Source of the DNA: Silurus meridionalis
Lineage: Eukaryota; Chordata; Actinopteri; Siluriformes; Siluridae
Assembly: GCF_014805685.1 (NCBI RefSeq)
Contig: NC_060884.1
Coordinates: 17,605,356 to 17,669,355, forward strand
DNA length: 64,000 bases
Reading direction: 5' to 3'
Positions 1-12,081 of this stretch are shown piece after piece. Every line of letters begins with the position of its first letter. The stretch's first letter is position 1. Both the position numbers and the translations under genes were made by a program. The notes under the pieces were generated by a model, which saw only the letters and a list, made by a program, of their open reading frames with translations, was not told the origin of the DNA and ran no database searches.

Positions 1-1847
1 AGTGATAGATTTTTGCAAGTGCAATTACTCAGACAAATTGCCCTTTAGAGGAGATGTAGATTGCCTAGCATTCCTGTGTCCTCTTAGATTTCAATCCCTT
101 GCACTCTGATCATTAATAATAGTGCAATGGGGAGACAATTTCGCATGCCATTTAAGAACAAAATGCTTTCATTATACATGAAATTTACTGGGGCAAGATT
201 GTCCTCAAGTGCTGATCTAGAAGAGCATCCAGTAGTGACTTTGACCAGAGAAGTGATCTTCCTGTTTAAGGCGTACCAGCATCTTGTATGTGACAAGTAC
301 ACACAAAGAAGCTCTTACATACTTATATAAAATTACAGAATGTGATGCAGTGATTTTTTAATGGGACAGTATGATGGTGCAGATAGTAGAGCTGCCGCCT
401 TACAGTTATAGTATTGTGAGGATTCTGATTGTCCAAAATTCAGTGTAAGTTTCTGCCCACTGCAACCATCCAAAGACATGCTAATAGGTAGGTGGCTAGG
501 TTTACATTGCCCCTAGATGTGGATGTGTGTGGATTTCTGCTTTGGGTTTCTATTCAGTGTGGATTTCTTTGTGTTTTGTGTATTTTCAATTAGGCTCTGT
601 TTCTACCATAAGTCTTTATCAAAAAGTCCTGTAAATTAGAATTGCATAGATGCTGCTGAAGTATAGATTATTTAGCGTAAAGAAATCTTATCTCATTAAA
701 CGTGTTGATTCTGGATTACAGTATTCCAATATATAACCTGTTTTTTTCCATGACTTAATTAAGAACTTATCATAAAGTTACTGTAGTGTATAATCCTTCT
801 TATTAGCCTGTTAACCCTGCCTTATAGTCTCCCAGGTATACAATAGTCATACACTGTTTATTAAAATAATAGCAGCTACAGTATGTAGACAGGATTGATT
901 GTCTTTGACAAAACAAAGACTGGGCTCTGAATAAATCTAGGGGATTTGAAATGCATCGAAGGACCCAAGATCTCCTTGTATATGCCCCTGTCTAAAAAAG
1001 ACAAAACTAAACTAAAAAAACTAAACAGGTGGCATGGAGGTTTTTTGTTGTGCCTGTTTTTGTTGTGCCTGTTAATCCTCTCACCTAAATGTATTATCTC
1101 TAGGACGGAATGCGCTGATGACTTATTGACTCTTTTGGCATTATAAAAGCATTGGACTCCATCTGCAAGAGGTGTTTACCGTCGAATCAACCTTAATCCC
1201 TTTTTGCTTGAAGATATCTTAAAAACCCTCCCATCACTCTCCACCATTTGTTTTCCCTGTTCTCCTGATTGCTCCTTTTTATTTGACTCTTTTTGCATTG
1301 ACATGCTCTAAAACAAAAACAGACTTTTGATATTCTAGTATTTTACAAATGGTTTCATAGAAAAGATGAAACCCAAACTTTGTTTTTTATCCTGCATTCA
1401 AAGAGGCCAGGTCTATTTTTCATAACAATCGGCTGGTATAATTCATTTGCTTGGTCGTTTCTCTGTGTCTGGCTGTCTGTGATTAGTGCAGTGAGCACCG
1501 TCTCTGCCTCTCTCTTCTGCAAATTTCTGTGGCAGTGGTAAATTACCTGTGTGTGCCATCACGGCTACACATTAGTCATTAAATGGCAAGCAGTCAGTCC
1601 CACACTATTTCCCCTCAGATTAATGCAGACACACGCCAAAGCACCATCATTACCACCGTTATTACTGCAGAGCCATGAAACTAAACATGTAGGTCTGAAT
1701 TTGGTGTGAAGTGATAGTGCCCAATATCCTGCACTAATAATTGCAAATTTAAAATAATTTGCATACAAAAATAATAATCATGTGAGATAATATGAATATA
1801 TTCTAACATTCTAAGATTATAATATTATAATTGTTATTAAAACATAT
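1..1847. other. Gene-free flank with a faint SINE-like stretch
   Basis: I see no exon or RNA gene here. Short open frames lack recognisable domains and are not bounded by splice signals. About 361-600 resembles a degraded common fish interspersed repeat (a stretch about a phrase like a fixed set of words: 'aggtaggtggctaggtttac' near 487), but decay makes the family uncertain. Confidence 0.35.
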
Positions 1848-1883
1848 ACAGTACAGACCAAAAGTTTATATATATTATATATA

Positions 1884-2325
1884 CAGTACAGACCAAAAGT
1901 TTGGACAAACCTGCTCATTCAAAGAGTTTTCTTTATTTTCATGACTATGAAAATTGTAGATTAACACTGAAGGCATCAAAACTATGAATTAACACATGTG
2001 GAATTATATATGGAATTATATACATAACAAAAAACTGAACTGAAAATATGTCATATTGTAGGTTCTTCAAAGTAGGCATCAAGAGAATGCCAAGAGTGTG
2101 CAAAGCAGTAATCTAAGCAAAAGGTGGCTACTTTGAAGAACCTACAATATGACATATTTTCAGTTGTTTCACACTTTTTTGTTATGTATATAATTCCACA
2201 TATAATTCCACATGTGTTAATTCATAGTTTTGATGCCTTCAGTGTGACTCTACAATTTTCATAGTCATGAAAATAAAGAAAACTCTTTGAATGAGAAGGT
2301 GTGTCCAAACTTTTGGTCTGTACTG
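1884..2325. mobile_element. Palindromic Tc1/mariner-type MITE, 442 bp
   Basis: The element reads CAGTACAGACCAAAAG at its left end and the reverse complement at its right end, flanked by TA at 1882-1883 and 2326-2327, the Tc1/mariner target duplication. Nearly its whole length is a foldback: the left arm ends at about 2075, the right arm begins at about 2128, and a loop of about 52 bases lies between. The arms differ by a few substitutions and by small indels. There is no transposase. A second copy of the terminal motif (TACAGTACAGACCAAAAG) sits just outside at about 1849-1866, which looks like a leftover end of another copy. Confidence 0.85.
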
Positions 2326-5300
2326 TATTGGCTATGATGCTTTTTACCATATGTATTGTGGTGTGGCCTTCTTGATAGGTGCAATGTAGGCAGCAATATG
2401 AGCACAAAAACTCATCCAAATCATCCAAAATGGTTCCAAATAGAAGGGGAAAACAAAGTACAAAGCAAAACAAAATAATAAAAAACTTAAACAAACGATT
2501 AGCTCTTTACATAATGACAAACGCCGCGTTGGCTACTTGCCCAACAAAATCTTATTTTTTTCTCTTGCTCTTGTCCAAACATATAGGCTCTTTATAAGTG
2601 AGGCTCTTCCCCTCAAATTCAAATGGACCAATAACAATACTAGGCCAATTATAATCTCATTAGCCAAAACTTTACTTGAGAATTAGATGATTTTCAACAT
2701 CATCTTAAAAATTGCCAATAGTGTCTTCTTTTAGAAGCTCCATTTTCAACCACACATGCATACAAGATAATATTTAAATAATTTTTCACATTCTCAATTC
2801 TCAAGGATTCCTATTTGTGGGCCAGCCTCTCCTGCTAGGGAACTCCAGAGGAAAAAAATAAAACAAAGAGAATCTTTATCAGACAAACCAATATTTGTCT
2901 AATTTCCATTTACCAAAACTAAAACATTACTCACACTGGAATGTGGACCTTTCATGTTTTAAGGGGACAAAGAATTATCTTACACAGACATGTATGGTTC
3001 TTTAAATTACTTTACATACAGTCACTATGTCACATGTAGTCATAGTACATGTAGTCATATAACTGGTCCTGTTATTAAGCTATATTTATAATGTTCTTCA
3101 TATTACTGTACATAGTGCCAATTAAGTGGAAATACACAACATATACCTCTACACATATAATTGTCAGTTACTCAATTCTAATAAAGAGTGAAGTACTTGT
3201 GTTTGTTGCACATTTGCATATAATCTTAAACAGACTTAGCACATTCAAATTCACAGTGACATTTTTTGCAAAGTGTTTAAAAAGTGAGTTCATGTGATTC
3301 TTAAAGAACTAATGCTCATCGCCTATAATAGCCTTTTTCTGTATCTGAAAAGTCTGCTGTTTTCAGCCTTGCACTTTTTCAGTCATAAGGCTACTGTCCC
3401 ACAATCCATCTCCATAGTATTAGACCTAGAATGCACTTTATCTGCGTTATGGTCCTGGCAGACACTGTCTTTCAAAAGGTGCCGTAAATGCAATCTCCTC
3501 CTACATAAAACTCAGTTTCCCAAGCTTTCTCTTCAAATGCAAAGGAATGAGTTACCTTGGGCCTGAGGGTACTCTGTAACGCTCTGATTGGGACCTAATG
3601 AAGCCATCAATTAGTTTGACAAAATTTCTGGACATCTCTTACCCAAAGGGTACTGCTGCCTTGTGCTTTATACCACCTTTGCATGAATCACCACTTTAAA
3701 TCAGAAAAAGGAATTATTGCAGAGGCAATAAAAGACCCCAGAATTTGCTTATTACCAGTGCCTGTGGTCTGAGCATTTGTCTTCTTCTATGTCTGATACT
3801 AATACGTCTCCTACTTCTCCTCCTCTTCCTCCTCCTCCTCCTCCTACTACTGCTACTGATAATAATAATAATAAAATTACATAAAGTTCATAATAGGAGG
3901 AAATTTTCATGTTTGTGATGTTTTGGTAAAAAGGAATTAAGGAAGTTATCGAAATTAAGATGGAACAGGAATAGACTTTGATAAGTTTTCTGGGTATAGG
4001 CATCACAACATCACAAGGCATCACAACTCTGACCATTAAGGGTACTTATGTTAAATTAATGGATAAATTATTACATTGTGCTCTTATATAGAATAACATA
4101 ACATAACAAGGTAACTTTGGGAAATATCTTTTGTTCACATTTTTGTAACTACAGTCTGTTTAATATGAATACTTGCATCTCCAGAGTTTCTTGGATCCAT
4201 TCCTTACAATGACCTTTCCAGCTGCCAGTTCAGATGTGGACCCTGTCCCTTGTCTCTAAACTTATCCAACATTCTGACATCCGGACCGCTTTGAACATCT
4301 TCAGCATCTGAGTCTCTGCTAGACAGTCCCAGTGGACCATGACATTTAAATAAAAGCTGGCATAATCCAGAGAAAAGGCTAGGCCATGCGCACACAACAA
4401 AATCAGACGGCATGCAGTGGGAAATACAGGAAATTAACCCCTACCTTTACGTGCTAAAATTGTTTTTAATCCTACAAACAACAAATGCCCTCCAACCTTA
4501 AACAAAAGAAATGTTTATTTTTCCTCTAAAGATTTCACATTGTTTAACAGATCATATTTTTTCCATACAGCTAAATGCATTTGCTCCTTTCTATGCATTT
4601 TTATTATCTCCAAATCTCTTCCCTTCTATCTAATTGTGTTTTTTTTTTCTTTTGAAAACCTTTGTCACTGTACCAGTGGAGGACTGCACAGAATAAGCAG
4701 AAATTATGTCACATAAAGCTCCCTTCTGGCTCATGGTGCTTCTGTCAGATTGAAATGGAGACTATTGTCATGTCTGCTCATTGGTAGAAAGTATTTTATG
4801 AATATTTCATTTTTGTGCCTATTCTTGCTTCCCTTGCCATCTACTGCATACAGATTTATACACTGTGAGGGACAATGATCCATATATCAGTACTGTGGAC
4901 TACAAGGACCCCTTCCAAATTGCTTGTGGTTCCAAGTATAACATTAATGCATTTGACTGGCAAATATTTTGTTTCCAACAGCAAAACGTGGAACACTTGT
5001 GGAACAAATGTGCAAATGTGGAAAATATCAGAGCTTATAAATGACCTATTTGTTTATTTTTATATGGAAAATTAACTGATTAGAATTTGCATACTTTTTG
5101 TATGTTTGAATGAATGAATGACGAATGAACGAATTAATGACGTCAGATAAACTAATGTCACATTGCATTCACTTCTACTGTTTGCCACAGAGAGAAAGTA
5201 ACCACAAACTGTCACAGTGTTTGTAACAGTTCCAGCATCACACTGGTGTTTCTGAATCTGTCATTGACATGCCCTCTTTATCTCCCTCTCTGAAGTACCT

Positions 5301-6920
5301 GCACATCCCCTATTGTGCAGAAGACTGCTGTTTGCCATTCTAGATTTGTCCCTCCATGTGTGTTGCTGGCCAGGTAGCTAAACAAATAAAGAAAGGACAT
5401 GGCTCAGGAAAGCCCCAGGACAACTTCTGTGTTCATGTGACCTGGCAGACCTCCGGCATGCCATATTCCCAAAAGCTTTCAGCCCTATACACAACATTTG
5501 CTTTGGAAATACCCACCTCCTGTTCCTTTTATTGTGTTATCTATGTGTTAGTCATACAGGGTGGTGGAACAACAGATGTTACAGTGAGTTTAAAATAGGT
5601 TTATTTGTAAATAATTAATAATTGAAGGAGAATAATAAAATATTCAATAATGCTGAAGGAGGTAGCGTTCAATCCTGAACTCAAGTTATGTGAGTGTTTG
5701 CATATACTCCGATGTCTGCATTAATTCCCTATGTCAACATTGTTCCTTCCAAGAACTAATATTCCTAATATCACACCAATCAAATCACACCAAATTGTAC
5801 ATGGTCCCTTTCTAAATAAACTTTAATAAAAAAAAAATAGTTTTAGTTTTTTGTAGTTTTAGTTTTTTTTTATAAATTGCATCTATAGCATGTAGTCTCT
5901 CAAAAAGCTTTTATTTAATATTTAATCAAATTTTATTTTTTTTCAATCTATATCGTGCTGGGAAACATAGCAGGGCCAGCTTTGTGGGTGTGACGGGGGT
6001 AAACATCACATCTTTGAATACAAAATAACTTGAAAAGAAAATTGGGTGAAATTCCCATTTGTTGCAAAAAGATTTACATATTTTGGTTTCTACATGTGGA
6101 GAAACCCTCTACTTGCTTACACTAATGGGTTTACTAAAGAGAGAGAGTGAGAGTTAATCAGCAGTCTGTACTGTTGACCACATTTTGCCACCCTAACCCT
6201 TCTTGTTCGGGGCTCCTCTTCTAGTATTTGACATCACTGGAGAAAAAGCTTGCCTCAGATCCAAAGTCTTACATTGGCTTTGTTTAAAGGGATGCATATC
6301 CTGTTGCTACTGTTTTTTTTTTATCTCCACTCCAATACATTGTACATGGACTTTAATTTAGTCAACTAGATTTCTTGTGTAATACAATCAGCTTGAGGTT
6401 GTGAATAGATCACAACTTAATAATGCAACAGAAGGCATTTCTATAGCAAAGACCACATATGGTTTTTGGGACAAAGTTTAAATTAACATTTTAAGACAGG
6501 CCTCCAGGCATCAAAATAAGAAATTCATGAATCCTTGTCATTGAGGCATATGTTGGTTATGCAGACATACCCTGACCAGAATAAAGCACACATTTGAGGG
6601 CTAAGTGAAGATAAAGATTTTATGACCACCATACAGTAAATGTCTAAACAAGACTATAGATTTGCCCTGCCAAACAACAGTGCCAGGTCTTTCGTTCACA
6701 TATACAGCATTTGGCACATGCTATTATCTAGATTGACTTGAAATGTTTCTCATAAATAAAGGTGTCAGGAATATCATCAAGCTAAAGCTGTGTGCAGAAG
6801 GTAGTTATTCTATAACAAAGAAAACAAGTTCATTCTAGAGAATTTTCACAAAAGAGGTATTCTTTTTCAAGGTGGTCATTCATTCAGTTGTACATTTAGA
6901 GGGAGTTCATTCTACATCTG
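2326..6920. other. Gene-free stretch
   Basis: I see no supported exon or RNA gene over these 4.6 kb. Open frames are short, AT-driven and without family resemblance. It contains a small simple-sequence block at 3811-3875. Confidence 0.5.
3811..3875. repeat. CTC-rich and ATA simple repeats
   Basis: A pyrimidine run of CTC/CTT triplets (about 3811-3852) is followed by a short ATA triplet run (about 3859-3875). On the minus strand the first block makes an artificial glycine/arginine-rich open frame. Confidence 0.85.
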
Positions 6921-7412
6921 CAGTGCATCTGGAAAGTATTCACAGCACATTTTTCTCAGCGACATTTTTGTTATGTTACAACATGATTGGAGTTCACCTT
7001 AAATTTAGTTGATTGGACATGATTTGGAAAGGTACACACCTCTCTATATAAGGTCCATCAGTTAACAGTGCATGGCAGAGAACAATCTAAGCCATAAAGT
7101 CTGCATGAATTGTCTGTAGACCTCTGAGACAGGATCGTATCAAGGGGAAGGGTAAAGAAACATTCTGCAGCATTGAAGGTCCCAGTGAGCACAGTGTCCT
7201 CCATCATCCGTAAATGGAAGAAGTTTGGACCACCAGGAGTCTTCCTAGGGTGGGCCACCCGGCCAACCTGTGAAATTGGAGGAGTGCCTTAGTCAGGGAG
7301 GTGACCAAGAACCGGTGGTCATTCTGAAAGAGCTTCAGTGTTTCTCTGTGGAGAGAGGAGAATCTTTCAGAAGAACATCTATCTCTGCAGCACTCTACCA
7401 AGCATGCATCAT
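6921..7412 (+). mobile_element. Tc1 transposon, 5' fragment (dead)
   Basis: It begins with the Tc1-type inverted repeat CAGTGCATCTGGAAAGTATT, followed by the usual untranslated lead and then the start of a Tc1 transposase in broken frames. Recognisable pieces are the helix-turn-helix part (7,095-7,230, including the codons around CCATCATCCGTAAATGG) and the downstream 'LVREVTKNP'-like block near 7,290. Stops and small indels disrupt it, and the catalytic half is missing. A (GT)n array follows shortly after. Confidence 0.75.
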
Positions 7413-7490
7413 AGACAAAACCCCCAAAAAAAAACAACAACAACTGCCTGCACACATTTTCCAAAGTTAACAGCTAGAACTTGTGTTTGT

Positions 7491-7505
7491 TTGTGTGTGT
7501 GTGTG

Positions 7506-7600
<95 letters not shown>
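7491..7600. repeat. (GT)n microsatellite, about 110 bp
   Basis: An almost pure GT run with a few GC steps. The long Val-Cys and Thr-His open frames across it come from the repeat and are not genes. Confidence 0.98.
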
Positions 7601-7601
<1 letters not shown>

Positions 7602-9293
7602 GCTCTAAGTGAATGGCAGCTTTACACTTCATTTGCATCAGCTGTATTGCTGTCTCTTGACTTATGTGTTGACAAGTAGAGCAGTCATGGCTGCTACACC
7701 TGCACTTCACTTTAGTGATCCCTAATCATGTAAAAAGCAAAGCTACTTTGCATTGAAACATCACTAAACCAATTATGTAAGGCCCTCCATGCAGAAAATA
7801 GAAGAAGGTGTAGATTAGAGACACATTGCACATACCAGACTGTGTACTGTATTACTTTATGATAATGTGTGCTACCATGAAAGAAGTATGTTGCTGTAGC
7901 ATTGGCAGAATGTTAATCATGTTGCTATTCAGCCAGTAGTAATTATGGGCTGTATTTCTGAAAATCCCAGATACAGATTTAAGTGCATGCAAAATATTTT
8001 CTTGTAATTTGCAGTTAAGGATTATATAAAATGCTTTGCACCAAAAATACTTTGTGTGTTATCTGATGGACATGTGATTTATGTAGATTTTAAAGCAAAC
8101 CTAAATTTCCCACTATCATTTACCTCCCACTGTGGTGACTGAATAATTAAAAGTGGTTTATAACTAATGTGTGCTAAAATGAATAATTAAATGATAAACA
8201 TGCCAGTGGTCATTGGACATTTATATAAATTTAAAAGCACACATCTTTTTATGTTTTGTTTCATTTTAAGTTTTAAGTGTAAGGTCAAATAGTTCAATAG
8301 GTCAAATGGTTATTTTACCATTCTTATGCCTTGATTGAAACCGTTACTCTTCGAGCAGTTGTGTTTTTATTTGAGACTGTGCTCTGCTGTGTTTAAACTT
8401 GTTTAATGTTTTGATGACCAGGCTCTGTGTAAATGCCAACCATGCATAAATTTTCTTTATGCATTTGAATTTTAGCACAACCCTGACCAGAAAAAAGCAG
8501 TTACTGAAAATGAATGAATTTGAATTTTTCAATATGTAGGAGGTTATCAGGGTTTCTGGCTGATGCTGGACTATCATACCAAGTCCAAAGGACAGCAGCA
8601 ATACAGTGCTTAAATGAGTTCCCCAGGGTTTAGTTAAATACCCTGACCCCAGGGTGAACACTTGAACCCTGTAGCAGGGAAAAGAATGTGATGCTGGTGT
8701 GGGGGAGTGGAGGCTGAACCAGGCTGGTAATTGCTGTGCTAAGGCAGGGGTGTGTTAGAATACTTAGGTGCATAGGGGCATTACTAGGTTACATATAATA
8801 AGGATATAGTAACCGATTGATGAATAAATGCTGGCTACCAAAAATTCAGCTGAAAACATGCTTGAGTACTATTAGTTTGTTTTAAATCATCTGATGAATA
8901 AACCATTTTTTGTGTAAGCTTTTCTAACTTTTTAGGTTTCATACAGCAATGCAAAGGGTCGAAAAAAAATATAATGTTCTTTGCAAATATTCATTTAAAA
9001 ATTACTTTTCATAAATTAGGCAGGGTGTCTACAGTGTCCAGTAGGGGGCATTCGTCTCATGCCAAAAAGCTAGTGGTTCACATTTTCCTACCACGTTTTG
9101 GATATGTAGGTGCTGATTATCGAATACTTTATTTAATTTAGCTTGGTCCAGCATTTCTGAGAAATGAGCATACCACCAAACAGTGAATTAAATAATGTAC
9201 AATCTAAATGAAATAAAAAAGTATGGAAAAAGAAAAATGTAAATAAAAACAGAATCTATGATTTGCAGAACTTATAAAACCATATTTATTCAT
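7601..9293. other. Gene-free stretch
   Basis: No supported exon, RNA gene or recognisable mobile element. The minus-strand open frame at 8344-8661 has no domain or splice context. Confidence 0.45.
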
Positions 9294-9947
9294 AGAGATG
9301 GCAAATGTATACACATTCTTTACTCAAGTAGAAGTACACACCTATTTTTTTTTAAAGAATCAGGTAAAAGTTCAGCTATTTTACAACCTGCACCTCACAT
9401 CATATAAATATATTAATACAACAAAAATAACAGTTTTGTTCTCTAATGAATGTATTCAGACTGAACAACCACCATATAGCACGCATGCAGAGCAAAGATA
9501 ATGATGATGTGATCAGGAATGTCTCTGTTCTCAGTCATGTTTAAATCGCTGACTCCCTCTGTCTCATCCACGTTAGCCAAATATCTTGTTGCCATCTGCC
9601 TGCTCATTGTTAGCTTTGTAGGCTAGCCTATGTCTGTGGTGCATGATAGTTAAGAAATGATACACCAGTGGTAGATTGAAAAAGCTGCGCAATGACAAGA
9701 AATAGGTTGATGGGCTGAAAACAGCATGCAATTAAAGAAAAAACAATATTGATCATGTCACCAAATAGATTAAAACTAAAGTAACGAGGTTTGAAAAAGT
9801 ATAAAGTACAGATATTTGTGTAAAAAAAAAAATAGTGGAAGTAAAAAGTTGTCAGAAAAATTAATAGTGAAGTGAAGTACTGATGCCAGAAAAATCTACT
9901 TAAGTGCAGTAAGTACTTGTAATTCACTACTTCCCATTTCTGCTCAC
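9294..9947. mobile_element. Probable foldback DNA element with degraded ends
   Basis: The right end (reverse complement AGAAATGGGAAGTAGTGAAT, then ACTTAAGTAGA) pairs loosely with the left end (AGAGATGGCAAATG, then ACTCAAGTAGA). This is the terminal pattern of a widespread fish foldback element whose ends read as ACTTAAGTA-rich arms. I could not define target duplications, so the borders are approximate. Confidence 0.45.
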
Positions 9948-10194
9948 AATATATAAGAATAATTTTACATTTAATGGCTGCAACCTGTAACAAAAAAGAT
10001 TGGACAGTGGTAACAAAAAGCTGAAAAAGTAAGTTACTAAAAAGGAAACAGCTGAAGGAACATTTTGCTAATTAGGTTGGTATCAATTACCAAAAGGTAC
10101 TGGCAAAAGGTCACTATCATGACTGGACTAAATAAAAGATAACTTGGAGAGGTAGAATCTGTCAGAAGTAAAAATTAAAGTGTGGCAAAGGGAT

Positions 10195-10510
10195 GCAGCT
10201 TCTTGTTCCCTCACAAAACTAGGTTTACATACGTTACCTAGAGACGTTCCCTTTTAGGAACTCGAGCTGCGTCACAACACTTTGTGACGCAGTCCAATAC
10301 CACAAACCCCCCTGGTGGTTGATGTATGAGACCACTAAGGTGTAGTCCGAACGGATCAGCACATCGTGACCTCTGAGGTCTTGAAGAAAATGCTTCACAG
10401 CCAGAAACACGGCCAGCATCTAGGCAATTGATGTGCCCTCGTAAATGGGCCCTTTCCATAGACCTTGAGCGCTCCCACATCCAGCTCTCGCAGCAGGTTG
10501 GCTTGGTACT
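10195..10510 (-). mobile_element. DIRS-type retrotransposon remnant (RNase H part)
   Basis: On the minus strand an open frame at 10419-10234 reads like a retroelement RNase H: a LRGHDVLIRSDYT block, then VVSYINHQGG. This is the wording typical of fish DIRS1-like elements (the usual S-D-N-T is S-D-Y-T here). The frame ends soon after. On the plus strand it abuts a motif with GTTCCCTCA and AGGTTTACATACGTTACCTA at 10,207-10,241, which recurs in altered form near 19,893. The copy is truncated and inactive. Confidence 0.6.
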
Positions 10511-11599
10511 TTGCTCAACAATGGCAGCTCTAGGATTTTATGTGAGCTCCATGTAATTTGGGCCACAATGTATAATTGTGATTTTACTCATTTAGAGAAA
10601 TTAATAGTGTGTAATCAAATCTAATAAAAAATTAACTTTTGAACAGAATAATATTTGTGGGTAAATTTCTATGAAAATAAATTTGTTCAAGAAAAGACAG
10701 GTCAGTAAAGAATTTAAGTAGGCTTTATGTGCCCATCAAAATGTTACAGGCCATTTGATCTGGCTCATAAACACTTTATAAGAAATATAAATCAGATGCA
10801 TCAGATACATTCTATGTTTTAGAAACTAATCAATGTGTTCTAAATTAAATGCTCAAAATTCAGCAGAATATTGGATCAGTTGCATTTTAATGTTTCATTT
10901 TTACCATTACAAACTGTAATGTAGCAGTTTCCAAAGTTCAGTAGCTCAATAGCAATAGTAAAAACATGTGAACTATGATGCATTAACTGTCATTACAATT
11001 AAGATGCTTGACATACAAATACATACAAATAACATTCACATATCACCATAATACCTCAATATGCCTATAACATTTAAATGACATTTATTAACTTTTTTCT
11101 AACTTTTTTTCTATTCTAACTTTTTATTAACACTTAAACTTTACTTTAAATAGAATTTTCCAAGTAATATTACCATATAACTAAACATTGCCAGTGAGGG
11201 CACAACATGGACATTTCTGAGTAAATGTGTATGTGTTCTTATCTGACATGACTATGCAGTGAGGGCATTGTGGGGGATTTGAAAAAAACTTTTTTTTTCC
11301 TCAAAACATTAACCTGTACTATAAAGTGGCCAAAATGTATGGGGAGAAAATTTTTGAAAGAGAAGAGAAAGAAAACTGAACATAGAGGTATGTCTAAATA
11401 TTATGGCATATTTTTTCTAGTCTTGTGTAAATATAATGCACTATAATGGAGCGGCAAAGTTAAATGTTTTCTGATGTTTTAATGTTAAAACTCTTACACT
11501 TTAAAATAACTGTTGCATAGTCAACTTTGACTACTTATTGTACAAAATTAATGCAGCCTTTAGTTGGTGGATATTAATTCTAAAAAAGTTGCGAACTGT
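10511..11599. other. Gene-free stretch
   Basis: Very AT-rich sequence with no supported gene or clear repeat. Confidence 0.45.
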
Positions 11600-11947
11600 G
11601 TAAAGATTTAATTAAGACAGAATGCAAAGATTTAAAATTTACAGAGGAAGTGTACCATTTTGGTTATCAATACATTTCTGTTGTTATAAAAGAGGGGATA
11701 AACACAGTGGAAAACTTGTCCCTGTCCCAACCTTTTTGAGAGCTGTTGCAGCCATCAAGTTCAAATTTACCTTTTTTGTTTTCTTAAAATTGTTGTTTAC
11801 TCAGTTGAAACTAAGGGGAAAAATAGTTTTCTATGTTTAATTATTTTAAAAATATAGCTTTATGAGTACAGAATAAAAATCAATCTATTCCGTTTTTATT
11901 TAAATTTTTTTACAATGTTCTAACTTTTTTGGAATTGGGGTTGTGAT
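11600..11947 (+). mobile_element. Tc1/mariner-like element, 3' fragment
   Basis: It contains the end of a degraded transposase (AAAAGAGGGGATAAACACAG, the usual last codons before the stop) followed by the 3' non-coding part CCCAACCTTTTTGAGAGC and the terminal repeat TAACTTTTTTGGAATTGGGG. The same family, in a longer copy, lies in a sycp1 intron at about 53,000-54,757. The 5' part is absent. It ends 68 bp before the first noted exon of the upstream MCT gene (12,016). Confidence 0.7.
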
Positions 11948-12081
11948 ACTATTATTTTGATTATTATTTTTATTTGTATTATTATTTAATATACTGCTGT
12001 TGTTTATATTTTTAGGAAGCCCTGGACCCAAAACAAGCTAGCAGTCATTAAGTTTAAAGGGCCAAAGAAGAGCACAAGAAA

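Noticed and set aside
7338..7710. Long open frames with Val-Cys or Thr-His repeats
   Set aside because: They are created by the (GT)n microsatellite on both strands and have no start context, domain or splice support.
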